Source of the DNA: Astropecten irregularis
Lineage: Eukaryota; Echinodermata; Asteroidea; Paxillosida; Astropectinidae
Length of the DNA: 64,000 nt
Direction: 5' to 3'
Assembly (NCBI GenBank): GCA_963971285.1
Contig: OZ020254.1
Coordinates: forward strand, 6,324,001 to 6,388,000
The notes beneath the pieces are model-generated. The model was not told the DNA's origin, made no database searches, and saw only the letters and a list, made by a program, of their open reading frames with translations. How positions within the stretch are numbered: position 1 is the stretch's first letter; every line of letters starts with the position of its first letter. Positions 43,440 to 56,400 of this stretch are shown here, piece after piece. Both the position numbers and the translations under genes were made by a program.

Positions 43440-44021
43440 TGTGGATGTCCCCCTTTTGTCTATCAGAGTCTAGCAGAGCACACACATGCACACACTCGCT
43501 GTGAGTACGGCTGGTGAAGGCGTTTGTACTCCCCTCCAACCGTATACCCGTGCGGGGGCAGTTTATATTTTTTTTCGGGTGAACTTGTGTACTCTAGACT
43601 GGCAGCGTGTGTGTCTCGGTTACATGTGCCGGCAGCCACGGGGCATAGTCATCGCTTTTTGCCTGCTGATAAATGCCGACAGACTGTCCCGGTATAATTT
43701 TGGCCGTCGATTCTGGACTGAACACCGACATTATCAGGAGGTTCTTTGCTCAACGAAGCTGAAGGTTTTACGCGACACCATATAGTTAATATCTGGACGC
43801 GATCTTACTGAACGCTAATTTGGGAGTTTTTGCTCCATTCTTCAGAGGTGCTCTATGATTCCTGTGTGTCTGACAGCATTTTATTGAAGAGTTGGCATCC
43901 AACGGCACATTTACAGCAGGGAAACTACAGCAGTACTAGCTCCGAGAACGGATTGAGAATAACTTTTGTTATTTTCCTCATCGAAGCCTGTTGCTTGTTT
44001 TGAGCTTTTCGGCTGAATAAA
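43440..44021 (+). promoter_or_regulatory. Hhex 5' flank / probable 5' UTR
   Basis: Base composition becomes more GC-balanced about 500 bases before the Hhex ATG, and the sequence has no recognised repeat. A CCAAT box sits further up (near 43258). No TATA box is visible close to the ATG. The transcription start is not determinable; a 99-codon open frame here (43486-43785) is probably leader sequence read by chance. Confidence 0.35.
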
Positions 44022-44466
44022 ATGTCGACATTACAGTACCCTGGACCTCCTCCACAGTCCAACATGAACCTACACAACCCTCACATGATAAACCACCACC
44101 ATCACGGACTTGTCGGGCCCGGCCTGGCCCCTATCTCCGCCCCCAACGGCATGCAGTCCCTCAACTCGCTCCACAACGGCAGCGGGCCGCCGTCCCACAC
44201 GCCGTTCTACATCGACAACATCCTGGGCAGCCGGCTGAACATGACGGGGCCGGCACGGCCCACACCGACGCTGCCGAGTCCCACGTTCCCGGCCCACATG
44301 AACTCGCCGTATAACTCGTACTACGACCAGCCCGTGCACCCCGGACTGGCCGCGCCGACGCCGATCAGCTACGGCTCGGGTGCCTTCTCCAGCCCGCCTC
44401 CCCACCTGTTCGCTCGGAGTGATTACCCCCACGGACTAATCGACAGACACGACCCTTACTCAAAAG
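44022..44466 (+). CDS. Hhex: Hhex exon 1 (N-terminal proline-rich repression region)
   Basis: This exon encodes residues 1-148 plus one base of codon 149. It includes the HMINHHHHGL His stretch and FYIDNILG. The donor is CAAAAG|GTAGGT at 44466/44467. The alternative GT four bases later (44471) would break the frame with exon 2, so it is rejected. The exon is strikingly GC-rich against AT-rich flanks. Confidence 0.95.
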
Positions 44467-47400
44467 GTAGGTAACTTTCAATTTTACATGAGCGTACGTA
44501 TTTTGTTTCTTTACCGTAAGCTAGACTAGGAATAATTATACAATTTGTGAACGCATTTAGCTGAAGAAAAACACAAAATATAGGGGCCTACGGTTGATAG
44601 ATATCGGAAGAGAATTACCCAAAAAATCTGGACTCACAAAAACGAACATAACACATTTTAAAACGGCGTAGCGTTTACAGCATTTTGAAAAAGTTTAAAA
44701 CCAGTGAACGTCTTCGAACATTTTTTGTACATTGCATTCATCATGCAATATTGTCAGACTAAGTCTATAAACTCTAATAGGCCTAATCACAAGACACGTT
44801 GCTTTGAATTTCAATTTTAAGCACCCACATCTTTATTGGGCAATGTCGGATGTTATAATAACACCTGTTACAACTCTAAGCTTAATTCAACAGGTGGCTA
44901 CGAGTATATCAATAATCATCATGTAGATCTTCAATATAAATTAAGATCACAAAATGTGTTGCTTTTCCGTTTATATCACAGCGCCTTTGACATGGATATT
45001 CGCTGCAAACACTTTTCAGTGTTGGCATTTTGTTCTACCGTTGTTTATTGTTTCTCCTGAATTGTTCACAATTGGTTACCCGTTTTTAAAGATCCTTTTA
45101 ATATTATCTTTTGGCAAATTATTTAGACATTACATTCCGTTTATACAAAAGAAAAACTGCGGAGGGAGATGAGATGAGATAAACAAGTTGGTTGATTTCA
45201 CTTTGTATGACTTTGTAAATTGCTTAAAGTTAGGAGGGTCTGACGCGTTTCGATCCTAGCAGGATCTTTCTCAAAGGCTTTGTAAATTCATTGTTATTAA
45301 CACGCCCCTGATCCGTCTAATGTGTCATAAGCTTTATCAAGACAAATCTGCAATAACCGACGCACACAAACACATATACGCCATTAATATTATGTTTACA
45401 GGTTCGGCACAAGGAAATGTAATGTAATATTGCGTATTGACCGATAGGAACCTCATCTGTGATCTTTGAGGAAATGATACGCCTACATGATCTCTTCAAG
45501 GGAAAACCTTCATGTTTAAAATCATGTATAATACATGGTATCAGCCTATTATAGACCATTTCATGCATGAAAGCGCAGTGGATCCGTTGTACAATCTTTG
45601 ATCACTCATTCCGAACAAAATATGAGATGAGTTAGTTTGTTCGAACAATGAATAATGATGGAAGCCTACGGTTTAAATGCAGATTGCTGATTGATGCTTT
45701 CAAAATTCAAGGTTAATGTCATTTTGAAATGTGCGTGTGGATAAATGCCGATTTTAGAGGACTGAACAAATTTTGACAACACCTGTAAAGTTGCGCTCCT
45801 TTCTGTCGTAAAATTTGGGCTTATCCACCCTTTACTGTCAATGTTGTAGAAATTAAATAACATTGGAAGGTCTTGTTTATAGGTCAAGAATACCTTCCTC
45901 GCAGGCGGGTTGAAACCAGCCATTATATTTCAGTATGATAAATTCGCAGTGAGGTCAGATGAAGTCACGTCAAACATGTGTTCACAATTTGATTGAAAAG
46001 CACACTGCCAAAACGCAGCAAGGAGGCAATGAGCTCTCTCTGTGCTTCCAACGCCTTATGACTAGAAAATCCTTACGGGAGCAGTGGTGATGGATGAAGA
46101 GGGGGGGGGGGGGGGGGGGCAGGGTCACGTGATGCCTTTGTTTGCAAATTCAAGTCTTCTTTTTTTTTAAGCGGCTAATAAACACCATGTATCCCATGCA
46201 ATTCGGGACTGGCATATTAAAATAATGTAAGATTGAAATTTCAACGGGTTTCAGTTGATAATCACTTGATCGTGGATAGTACAAGGCAGTCAGACTGTGT
46301 TGTAGGTTGCCGCAGGCAAGCCACGTTGGTACCCGTACCGGGTACCACACGGCAACCAGGGCCGCGTGTGCACACGCTGGCCCCACCGGAAATCAGCGAT
46401 CAGCTATACTCGGGGCACATTACCGGGCACCAGTTCCCTGATGGTCTCATCCATTGTCACTATGATGTTTCCGGCCCTCGGTGTCACTGCAGGATCAAAC
46501 ATGTTTTGATTGAAGGGTCCCACCGGTACGGGGGCCAGTCACTGCAGGGCTAAAAATGGGGGCAACAGCAAGGGGACTTACACTGACAGATGACGGGGAA
46601 GGGGGTATTGTTTTAAGAAGTCCCATGACGAGCCATTCTTTCCATTTCTTTCCAGCATCACAGGGGATGCTTGACGAAAGCGCGGCAACCAGACTACGAA
46701 CCTATCGTACACACATAATATTGCAATTGGGCTGTGCTTTAAACGAATTATCCATGTTGAAAAAAATAATTATAGGACAATTTGAAACTTGATAATTTTA
46801 CACCATTTAATTCAGGACAATAAAGTAATGTTGGTAACACCCTAGATAGTACCAGCTATAATGTCATTTCAGTAAGTAAATATGGATTGATTTCCAGCGA
46901 AGATCATACAAAACCGTGATACACAAACAATATCGTCTTAGTAACTTTAAGCGACACCTGCCCTCAAAAGCACTTTTGGGATTCTCAACATGTTAAACGA
47001 TCTGTAGATATTATTATGGCTCTGTAGGCCTGTATATCGCTTGGAACTTATAGGCAAAAAACTGCCTTCAAAAGAAAAAGAAATGAAGAAGAAGAAAAAA
47101 AAAACCAAGAAAGATCAACGGAAAGAAAACAGCACATCCATCCTTCACGTCAGGGAGTTTCGGAAGAACGAATAATTAAGTGCTCTCTTCCGACTCGGGT
47201 TATTTTGCTCTAGTCTAGTATAGCATGATGTGAAGAGTAAGAACTCTTGAACCCAAGGAGGCTTCGGCAGCAAAGAGCCACGCACGCTCCCTGGCGCACG
47301 CCGTCCGTCCGCGTGGCGTGCTCCCAGAAAAAAATTGCCCCGGGCACAACAACCCCCCTCGATAGATCGGCGCGTTGCCTGATGCGTGTTTCACTTGCTG

Positions 47401-50400
47401 TTCGAGAGGAAAAATACGGCTTAGTACTTGATTTCAGGCTATTAGGGCACTGTCGGTATTGGCGTTATAGCGTGGCAGTACGACCCCGCATGATTGATGG
47501 ATTGTCTGTCCTTGTGTTTCCTCCCCACATGTCTGTAGTTTGTAACGCCTATGAATGCTAGGGAACGCGTGTCGGGCTTATGGGGAAACCTAATAAACCA
47601 GATACTTATGCACTCGTTTCTTTTTGACACGAGGTTGAATACCCTTACCGCACTTTTTATTATATTATAGTCTTCTTTTTGCACTCAGCAAAACGTCATA
47701 CAAACTTAATGAGGAACCGATTTGATGGTTGGAATAAATGAGATCTGTTATATTTCCATCCTTGGTTGGGTTCTGTTCACGACACAATACATCTATATTG
47801 TCCTCAGTTCAACAGTAAAAAACAGTATTCATTTTCATTTTTTGTTTAGTAAAGTGAAAATGAAAGGATACGAATGAGAAAGAATGGTTGATTTCGCGTA
47901 CTTTGTCTAATTTGTTTCTGATAGTTTCACTCATTACCTATTGGCAACTTACTTTGACCTTTTTTATCTTCTTCCTTTTTCAAGTACTTTCCGTTTTGTG
48001 TGTCTGTGCCCACAATAGCTTGTGCACAATACTATAGCATTTTACATGTTCCTGTGAATACACGGAAGACACAATGACGTAACCAAATATTGAGTTTTCT
48101 CTGTCTGTCAAACCAAAAGGTCACTATTTGTTTCCCTTTTACCTGATACAAGATGTTTGTAATTACCCAGGTTTGGTCATTTTATGGTTGTTAATACAAA
48201 ACTGTTTTTGTGTGAAGATGTAGGCCTAGAGGCGATCTTTTCGTCCCCCGTTGGAACAAAAGCCTACTCCTGTGTAACGACTTATAGCGGGATTCCTTTT
48301 CGTGGTATTAAAGTTAACAAGTGTGAGAATTGGGGGAGTCAAGACCGCGTGAAAAACACCCAAAGCTTTGGCAATGTGTCGCTAAAACCGCCTCTGGACC
48401 GGGGCAATGTTTGCCGACCGCCAAAGCTCGGTACACACATGCCGGGGTTCCAAGCTCAAATAAAGCACGGTGCATCAACATGACATCCCTTGAGTGGCTT
48501 GAAACAAACATCCAACCCACTCTACTATTAAGGAGGTTCGATCCTGGCTATATAGCTGCCTTTTGTTAGCACGAGGGCAAGGAAGCTGCGTTGCATACCT
48601 CACCAATTCCGGAAGCTCACCACTGCCAGGCCGGATCGAAGAACCTGTCACTCAAAGATGAAAACCGACCCAACAAAATATTACAGTCTGCCGTCACGCG
48701 GCGCGACGGGCCCCCGTATTAGCACCGGCAAGAGACCGCTAAACTGATCAACAAGAAGACCGGGTAATTGACGGAGGTGTAATGTATTTTGATCGATCGG
48801 TATTGTTGCTATTGTTGGTGGTGTTGAGGCTTAATGGTCGGCTCATTTTGGGATGAAGTCATCCTAAACGTCTCGCCGTGACTCCTTGTTTGCCAGACGG
48901 CCTCCGAGAGATCACTCAGTCGGGGTATAACTTGTTGCCCGGTTTCGTGTATTTGCCATGGTATACCGGTCCCACCCCGTTTCATCGACCACACGCAGAG
49001 GTGAAATAGCTTTACGAGTTTGCTTGAAGATGTCTCCAACCATCTAGAGATTCATCTATTGATTTTTTTATTGTGTCCCCCCCCCCCTCCCTCCTCCAGT
49101 AGAAATCTGAAATAAAGTTAAGTGGGCCATTAACCATCCCGTGTGTAGCTGTTAAACAACGGACAGCATACCACTCTTGCCTCGCGTGTTTGTTAATTAC
49201 ACCGATACATGCATTAAGCAAAACACTTGTTTAAAGAGGGCTTAGAAATGATCGTCATCACTTTCTAGTTTCGAGAGCATGCTAAAAGCTTTGTTTCCCA
49301 ACTCTTCAAATAAGATGGAGCAGGTATCCAATCTTCTAGCCTAAGCCAAGTGGTATATATTGACAGCAATTAATAGCTAATAATAGGCACACGGGAGTCT
49401 TACTCCCAATAAGTATAGGCCTACGCGCAGCTTGCAATTTGGAACCTATTGCTGCAATCGGATGAAATCTAACGTAGTTACAGCCATGGGCGATAGTTTA
49501 CAAACAACATGATGGACATTTAACTAAAGCTAGAACTCATTTGATTCCAATCTTCTTTTACATATAGAATTGAAATGGTTTTATTCCTGAGTCTATGCGT
49601 ACATAATTTCACCCGCGAATGATGAAATGGTTTGCTTAATATTTAGGTTACATGCCTAAAATTTAATACAAGACATTGTAAGCTCAGTTTGTGGATACCA
49701 GTTTCTGAAACTCGTAGAGAATCGGAGCACATTTTAGCGAAACGTATATAGCCTACATGTCCAACGAGTCCAGACTTCAGTGGCAGCATTGACATCGTCT
49801 ATTGGTCGCTTGACCCAACTTGAATCGAGACAAAGACACAATACGTACATAATAAAAGATAGGTCTATCTAAAGACGATAATGTCTGCCAAAACCCATCT
49901 ATACCGGTGGCATAACAATGAAACAAAAGTAATAAGCGCAAAATGGCCGTTTCCGGCTACAAAAGCACAAATGTGATACCGTTTATTTTATCAGTCACAT
50001 TTTGGCGCCCAAAGAAATATCATTTCTTCCAAGATAACCCCATCAATCCCTTCGTCGGTAAGACTTGAAGCTATGCATGGTGGAAGTACTAAAAGAAGGT
50101 ATGTTTGCTGTGACACCATGTAAATCTCTTCTGTGAGAGTGTGTGGATCTGAGAAGAATTAACCGTTGGTATTATCTCGACGTTCCGAACAGTGTGCTCT
50201 GTTCGTCCTCAGTGACTGGTCACTCTCTTAATACCACCGATTCTTCTCAGAACCAAACACTCTCACAGAGGAGATTACATGGTGTCACCGCAAACCTACC
50301 TTCTTTTAATAAACCCTTCGTCGTTCCTTAATTAATAAGACCGGTCGTACACTTAATTCCAATAAAGCGTGCTTGCTTCTCAGCACGCTGAGCTCATTCA

Positions 50401-53400
50401 TTACAGTGCATCCAAAAACAATGGCGGCATGGTGACTTAGCAGAACCCAGTCAAGGTTGTATTGATTAGACAGGTATTATCGGACATTGTGGATGTTAAC
50501 CAACAGGTACAGCAAAGGGATTAACAAATCAGACTGCTTGAAGACACGGAACAAAAGGGGAACAAAAACCTCCATGGCTGGAGCTTATGCATCGTCATTG
50601 TTATTTGATGCAAACCAAAGAACAAATAGACGGGTTATAATCCCTTCAATGACCAAGTGCATTGATTTCACTCCATATTAATTCTAAATTCATTATATAG
50701 TATAAGAATCATTACAAACGTCCGTCGGGCAAAAAGAACAATTTAATTTGTTTTCCCCTACATATATATATCACATAGGCCTATACAAATTTTTTTTAAA
50801 TAGAACCCACATGGTTTTACTTAAACTAAGAATATTGCATATTTTTCCTTCCATATGAAACACAATCTTCTATTGAATATTATCTTGCCGATTGCAACAA
50901 ATTAAGTTTTGCGTACAATTGCGCCTGAGTTTTGTCGAAACAAAATTCACAGGTTAGAATTGTAGTATAATTATCAATATGCATTTCGACAACAATGTGA
51001 ATGTGGTGAGAAATGATAAATCACTATTACCAATGATAAACAATATACCTTTGCAAAGAAATGACAATCATAGGCCTAATGAACTTTATTATTTTGAAAT
51101 CAATGTGGCTCATATTAAAAAAAATGTCAAAATGGATTTTAGTTTTTGGACTTTCTTTCGTCACATATGCAGATAGAACTTCAACCGTTCTCAATCCGTT
51201 TGCGCGATTTTCTATGTTCTTCCCGCCTATGTTACGGACAATACCTCTTTATTAATGTTCTACCCCCAAATTCGCCAGCAACAACTTGGACTTTGGGATA
51301 ATTCATTGGGATTTAGCAGATTCAGAATAGTGAACTCAATAGGCTTACTCTCATAGCATCGTGTATTATGAATGGAGTCTGCAATGCAAAGGACTATCTG
51401 GTGACGCTGTGTTTATACGGAAATGACACTATAGGATTTCACAGACGCACAGATCGGAAATTGATCACAAATGTATGGCCAACGAATGTTAGACTCGGGC
51501 TTGTTTTATTACTAGCCCCAAAGTCTCCCATGATAAATACACCGCCATGTAGCATGTGCCGTATACATGTAGGTACTCTAGGTGAAGTGTTAAATGTGTA
51601 CACTTCCGATACAAGGCACATTCTCTGAAATGTGAACTTTTTTCAATGATGCTGCATTTTGTGAATTCGAAACCCGCTGCGCCAGCGAGGCAACAGTGGT
51701 GACAGCACATCACCGAGTTCTGGAAGTTGCCTTTTTGCTGACAGTCCCAAACTTCCGTAACCAAATTCAAAAAGAGAGACGAAAAGTACAACCTTTCATC
51801 CTACACACCAAATCACACTGTGTTCAATAGAGTTGTATACCAACGTGACAGCCATTTCCATTCCGGTTATAACTTTTTTTTGTCTATGATTTTCTGGTTA
51901 GTATAAAGAACATTAAAAGGAAATTTGTGGCGCTAATCAAAAATTCAAAAAATCCCTCCCTCTTTGCAAAAAAGACTGTAAATCTTATAAAAGGTATTTA
52001 ATATCCGTCCGGGAAACTCTCCCCTGCAGGAAATAGAGACTCTCATGAGGGCAACAGCTGGGTGCTTGAGATAAAACATAAAAAGAAGTCAGACCCGTCC
52101 ACCGGGGTATCTCAAGGAAGTGATACACGATGCAAACGGCTGCTATGTGGCTGCCTATAGCTCGGTGTCACCCCCCCCCCCTCTCCCCAACTCCCAAAAC
52201 TCTGAAGCTCCCCGGGCCGACCGCGCCGTCTCAGGCCCCTGACGCAGCTCTAGCTGGCAGAAGCCGGTGTCTATAGCATTGCACATCACCAATCTACACG
52301 CCTAATAAGACGCTAGCAATAATAACAACACAAGCATCAGCGCGGGTATAAAGGTCGTTCGAGTGTGTTATAGGAGCTTGTGGTTCATCATCCCAGACTA
52401 AGTCCTGTTCTCTGTCTCTTCACTGTGTGTTGGTGACACCAAATTGGATGGGGGGAAATTGCCTGAATTAGACAATCCGTACAGATCACATCCCGCAAGG
52501 CCCCCGGTATTTGCACGGGGCTTTGGCTGGGCCTAGCACATCCGATGCTAGCTGCCGTCTCCACTTTTAAACGGGGGATAACAAGAAGCTGGCTGACATG
52601 TATACAACTTGTAGGTTGTAGGTCTACACTTCTTCTATAGATCTAATCATCTACCGACCCCGTTGCCCCAAATACAGTATACCTATTCCAACCGTTATGG
52701 AAGTGGCACTTCCATCTATAACATCGACACAAGAGGCTGATGAGTTTGCTGAACGTGCCCCAAACACAGAATATTAACCTGTCATGATATTATTTAAAAA
52801 GTGAACAAAGAAAAATTGGCTGGGGCGAGATTCGAATCAGCCATCTCCGGAATACCGTGTAGGCGCTTTACCAACTGAGCTATCCAGCCCGAAGTTTTCT
52901 GAGAGCCCTTAAATTAAGAGCGTATACAATAGACATAACATCTTTCATGGTCTTCACTCTTCTTATTTTTTAATTGTCGCCGTGGCTGTTACTATTATTG
53001 ACGGACGCGACCAAAATGTAAAGTGTAGCATGCTATATTTAGTAATCAGTCACAAGCTATATTTATTTCAACTTGTGTCACTGAGATGTCAAACGCCGGC
53101 GATCTGACATTGAAATTAAGCCCAAGCTGTAAGAGTGTGAGATTCGCCAGCTTAAAGTCATCTTGATCCTGGATTATATAGCTCGGGGTCATTTTCACAC
53201 GCGCCTGCTGAAGACGCAAGTTTGCGCGGGAAAGTCTTGCTCAGCAATTTTGGCACGGCCGGTTACCAATCAAAATCCCACGTGATGAACACTTATTTTG
53301 CAACTGGTTCGCATCGGTTTTCTGCTTTTGCTTACACATTTTGATTTATACTAAGCAGTTATTTCCATCTGCAGAGCTTGCTACATCGCGAGATTTGGAT

Positions 53401-56400
53401 CACGGATTTCTTTAAAATCTCGCGCCCGGGAATATTTAAACCTCGGACTCGGTGACTAAATAAGCGAGGTGGGTGATTCATATTAATCCCATGATGCCTA
53501 AATATAGAGATTTCGCACGCTTTATAGTAAGCACGGCTGAAATCCTATATCGGTACGTGCACGCCGTGTGATGCCCAGGCTTGGGTCAAAGTTCACCGTT
53601 CTGTCAGGAGCGATAAGACAGCGTGGCTAACTATTATACTGAACGCGCTGCGCGGGAAAATGAATTATTACCGGACGGCATTTGCAAAGAAAAAAAAACC
53701 GCGGCATAGCAAACTATAACTGTGCGTTTTATCGATGTACATGTATACTTCTTTGGTAATTATAAAGAGGTCCCCATCGTACCGAGCTCCTGCGGCGGCC
53801 TTGCTGTCTAGACTGGATCGGTCTGTTGGTGCACCTTAGTGCACCTAGGCACTTCCCCTTCCCTCGGCTCCACGTTCAGACTTCTGCGTCCCAGATCGTT
53901 TGTATTAACCGATCACACTCATAGTACAGTATTCAAGAGTCGTCCCAAACCGTGCTACATCTTATCAGCGCGTTCCAAAACACGCGACCCGTTTGTTTTA
54001 TTGTTACCCAGAGTATTATTAGGAAGGCACTGATCCCAGTGCTTGCGTCCGAATTTAATTGTGCAAGGCTTTATCCCTGTCGGTGCAATGTCACTCCAGG
54101 GCACTTTCACAATGATGAAGACTGTATCTCCCCGATTTATTTACAGGGATGTGAATAGCCACACCAAATAAAATCTGAAAATACCAAGAGAGAAGCTGGA
54201 ACTTTACAAGTTCCTATATACTTTTGTACTAGAGTAGATATAATATATTTTGAGTTAAAATCTAAACAAAAAAGTTCGAAATCTTATTTAAATCTAAAGT
54301 CTTATATCCCTGAATCTACAGTTTGAATGATGACCGTCTAGTACCCTGACTTCATTTCGAGTGCGTACAGTCATACAAGTTCCCCGACAAAATGTGATGT
54401 CGCTCTGCCATGTGACTCTCGTGTGACTTGGTCATACTCATAGGGCAAATGTTAAAACCACTACGGATTCATTTGACATCTTGATTATACTTGATTCGTC
54501 TATTTCATTCTCGACCATTATGAAACGCTGTGCAAGCCCGGATCCAAACAACGGCCCGAGCTGTGGCTAGGGCTCGGCGCGCGTAATATACGTACGCGCA
54601 GCGTGTATTATAAGCCTTACTGCAGACTGTCTCGCTGTACCGTAGCTATTATAGCAACAGTCGTAGCCATAGTGTGCCCTGTCAATGTGGATACATGCAA
54701 CCTTAACGATTCAACACAGTCCGACCTGACTTTCGTGAATAGTTATGCAAGAGTAGAAATCTGACAGTAACTCAAAATATTAAGATAATGATCAGTCTTA
54801 CTCAGTCTTTACACCTCGCAAAAGCCTTGCGATGTTCACTGGGGCACAGAATTAGTCATTACATTCCGGCAAAAAGACCTATAGGTCAATTTTGTTTATA
54901 ATCAATTTAGTGAAAACATGATCCGTTCTTCGCCCGGCCATCGTAAGTCATTTTCTTCTCAATTCCTTAACATCTCCCACGCCTTCTTCTCTCTGTGAGT
55001 TGGCAAATTGACCACCCTTCAGTGGCATCGGGGGACCGTGGTATGGTTAGTGTTCACCGTGTTATAGCTTCAGCCAAGCATCTTTAATTAAGTCCCTAAT
55101 ACCCCTTGCAGCCTCGGGCTAGTGGGCCTCTCTTGTATGCCTATTGCATGTTCTCCAAATTGACAATTTCCTCCAGTTATGGTTTTTCAATAGCAATATT
55201 CCAGAGACTAATTTTCCCCTCCAACACTCCGTGTGACTCCGGGGCCACGTAATATATCACTTAGGAAAAGAATAGAGAGGATACAACAGACACAATACAG
55301 AAAAGGATAAACACACAATGGAAGTGGTCAGCCTATAAATTAACGACCAGGCTGGTAGTTGTCGATAAGAAATGCAATTTATCGAAGCAGCAGGTTAAAC
55401 TTCCTGGATGTCTCCGGTATTGTAATGAACGACAAGCCTCCAGTCCTCTGGTAACCAAATCATTATAACTTGGTGTGGTTAGGAATTAGGCGAATACAAC
55501 TTGGATTATGACACGAGCTGGGACAAGTAACCACCTTGATCCGTTTGCTAATTCCAATTCAATTCCAATTTCAACAATAAATGTCTCAATTCAAGTAATA
55601 AACTGCTGCAAACTGCTCATCAGCCAAAATGACCTGACATTTATAAAATACTTAGAGTTAGGAGGGCCTGACGTGTTCCGATCCCGATCAGGATCTTTAT
55701 CGTATGTACAGAAGGTCAAACATATAAGTCAAGATAATGTCTCAAACAGAAGTTAATGAGAGTTAATACATTTACAATCCATGCGAATAACTGAAATTGT
55801 CTGAACAAAAAAAATTACAAAGCATGACAAAATACAGACTGACGCAAAGATTACAGGGCTATATTGATCTGATGAAACACCATAAGACAACATGTGGACA
55901 TGAGAAAAGTTGACTAGTCAATTGACTCGTGTAGTCTTTTTCTCTGATCGTCAACGCCGACTGAAAGGAAGATTGCCAACGAACTCTCCAAGTTGTGAAG
56001 TGAGGAATGGGACATTTTATTTCATCTCCCCTTTCTCTCTTTCTGTCTCTCTCCTTTGCAGTCCCGGGCAAGCCATTCCTCTGGAACCCGTTCATCCAGA
56101 GGCCATTGCACAAGCGGAAAGGCGGCCAGGTCCGCTTCTCCAACGACCAGACGATGGAGCTTGAGAAGAAGTTCGAGAGTCAGAAATATCTCTCGCCTCC
56201 AGAGAGGAAGAAGCTGGCCAAGCTGCTGCAGCTCAGCGAACGACAGGTAAGGAGACTATATACGGTGTGATGTGAAGCATGTATTGTGTCTGCATGGAAA
56301 AGAAAAACTTCGGTAGCAGTAGTTTAGACGTTTTTCCTGGCGGTGTCTTCTTATTAATGTACGACTTTTTCTTGGAGATTGTCTGGAGCTTGTTGCCTGT

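Larger units (their letters stand above)
44467..56061 (+). other. Hhex intron 1 (11.6 kb)
   Basis: This very long phase-1 intron holds one member of a dispersed repeat (45223-45281), a 19-base G run (46101-46119), a foldback element (50091-50307), a tRNA-derived SINE (52818-52890, minus), a TATA-like site (52347) and another dispersed repeat copy (55649-55700). It also contains six TAGGCCTA octamers. No other coding exon is supported. Its length relative to the other introns makes it a candidate for cis-regulatory content, which is inference. Confidence 0.8.

Noticed and set aside
43486-43785. 99-codon frame upstream of Hhex
   Set aside because: It lies in the probable Hhex leader, in another context from the conserved start, and has no recognisable domain.
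44070-44432. 120-codon minus-strand frame
   Set aside because: Antisense shadow of the GC-rich Hhex exon 1.
44467-44474. Hhex exon 1 read through to the TAA at 44472-44474
   Set aside because: The conserved donor CAAAAG|GTAGGT precedes it, and the phase-1 join to exon 2 restores the family sequence.
50239-50254. Histone gene 3' end
   Set aside because: Only a stem-loop resemblance with one mismatch. There is no histone coding sequence nearby, and the motif lies within a foldback arm.
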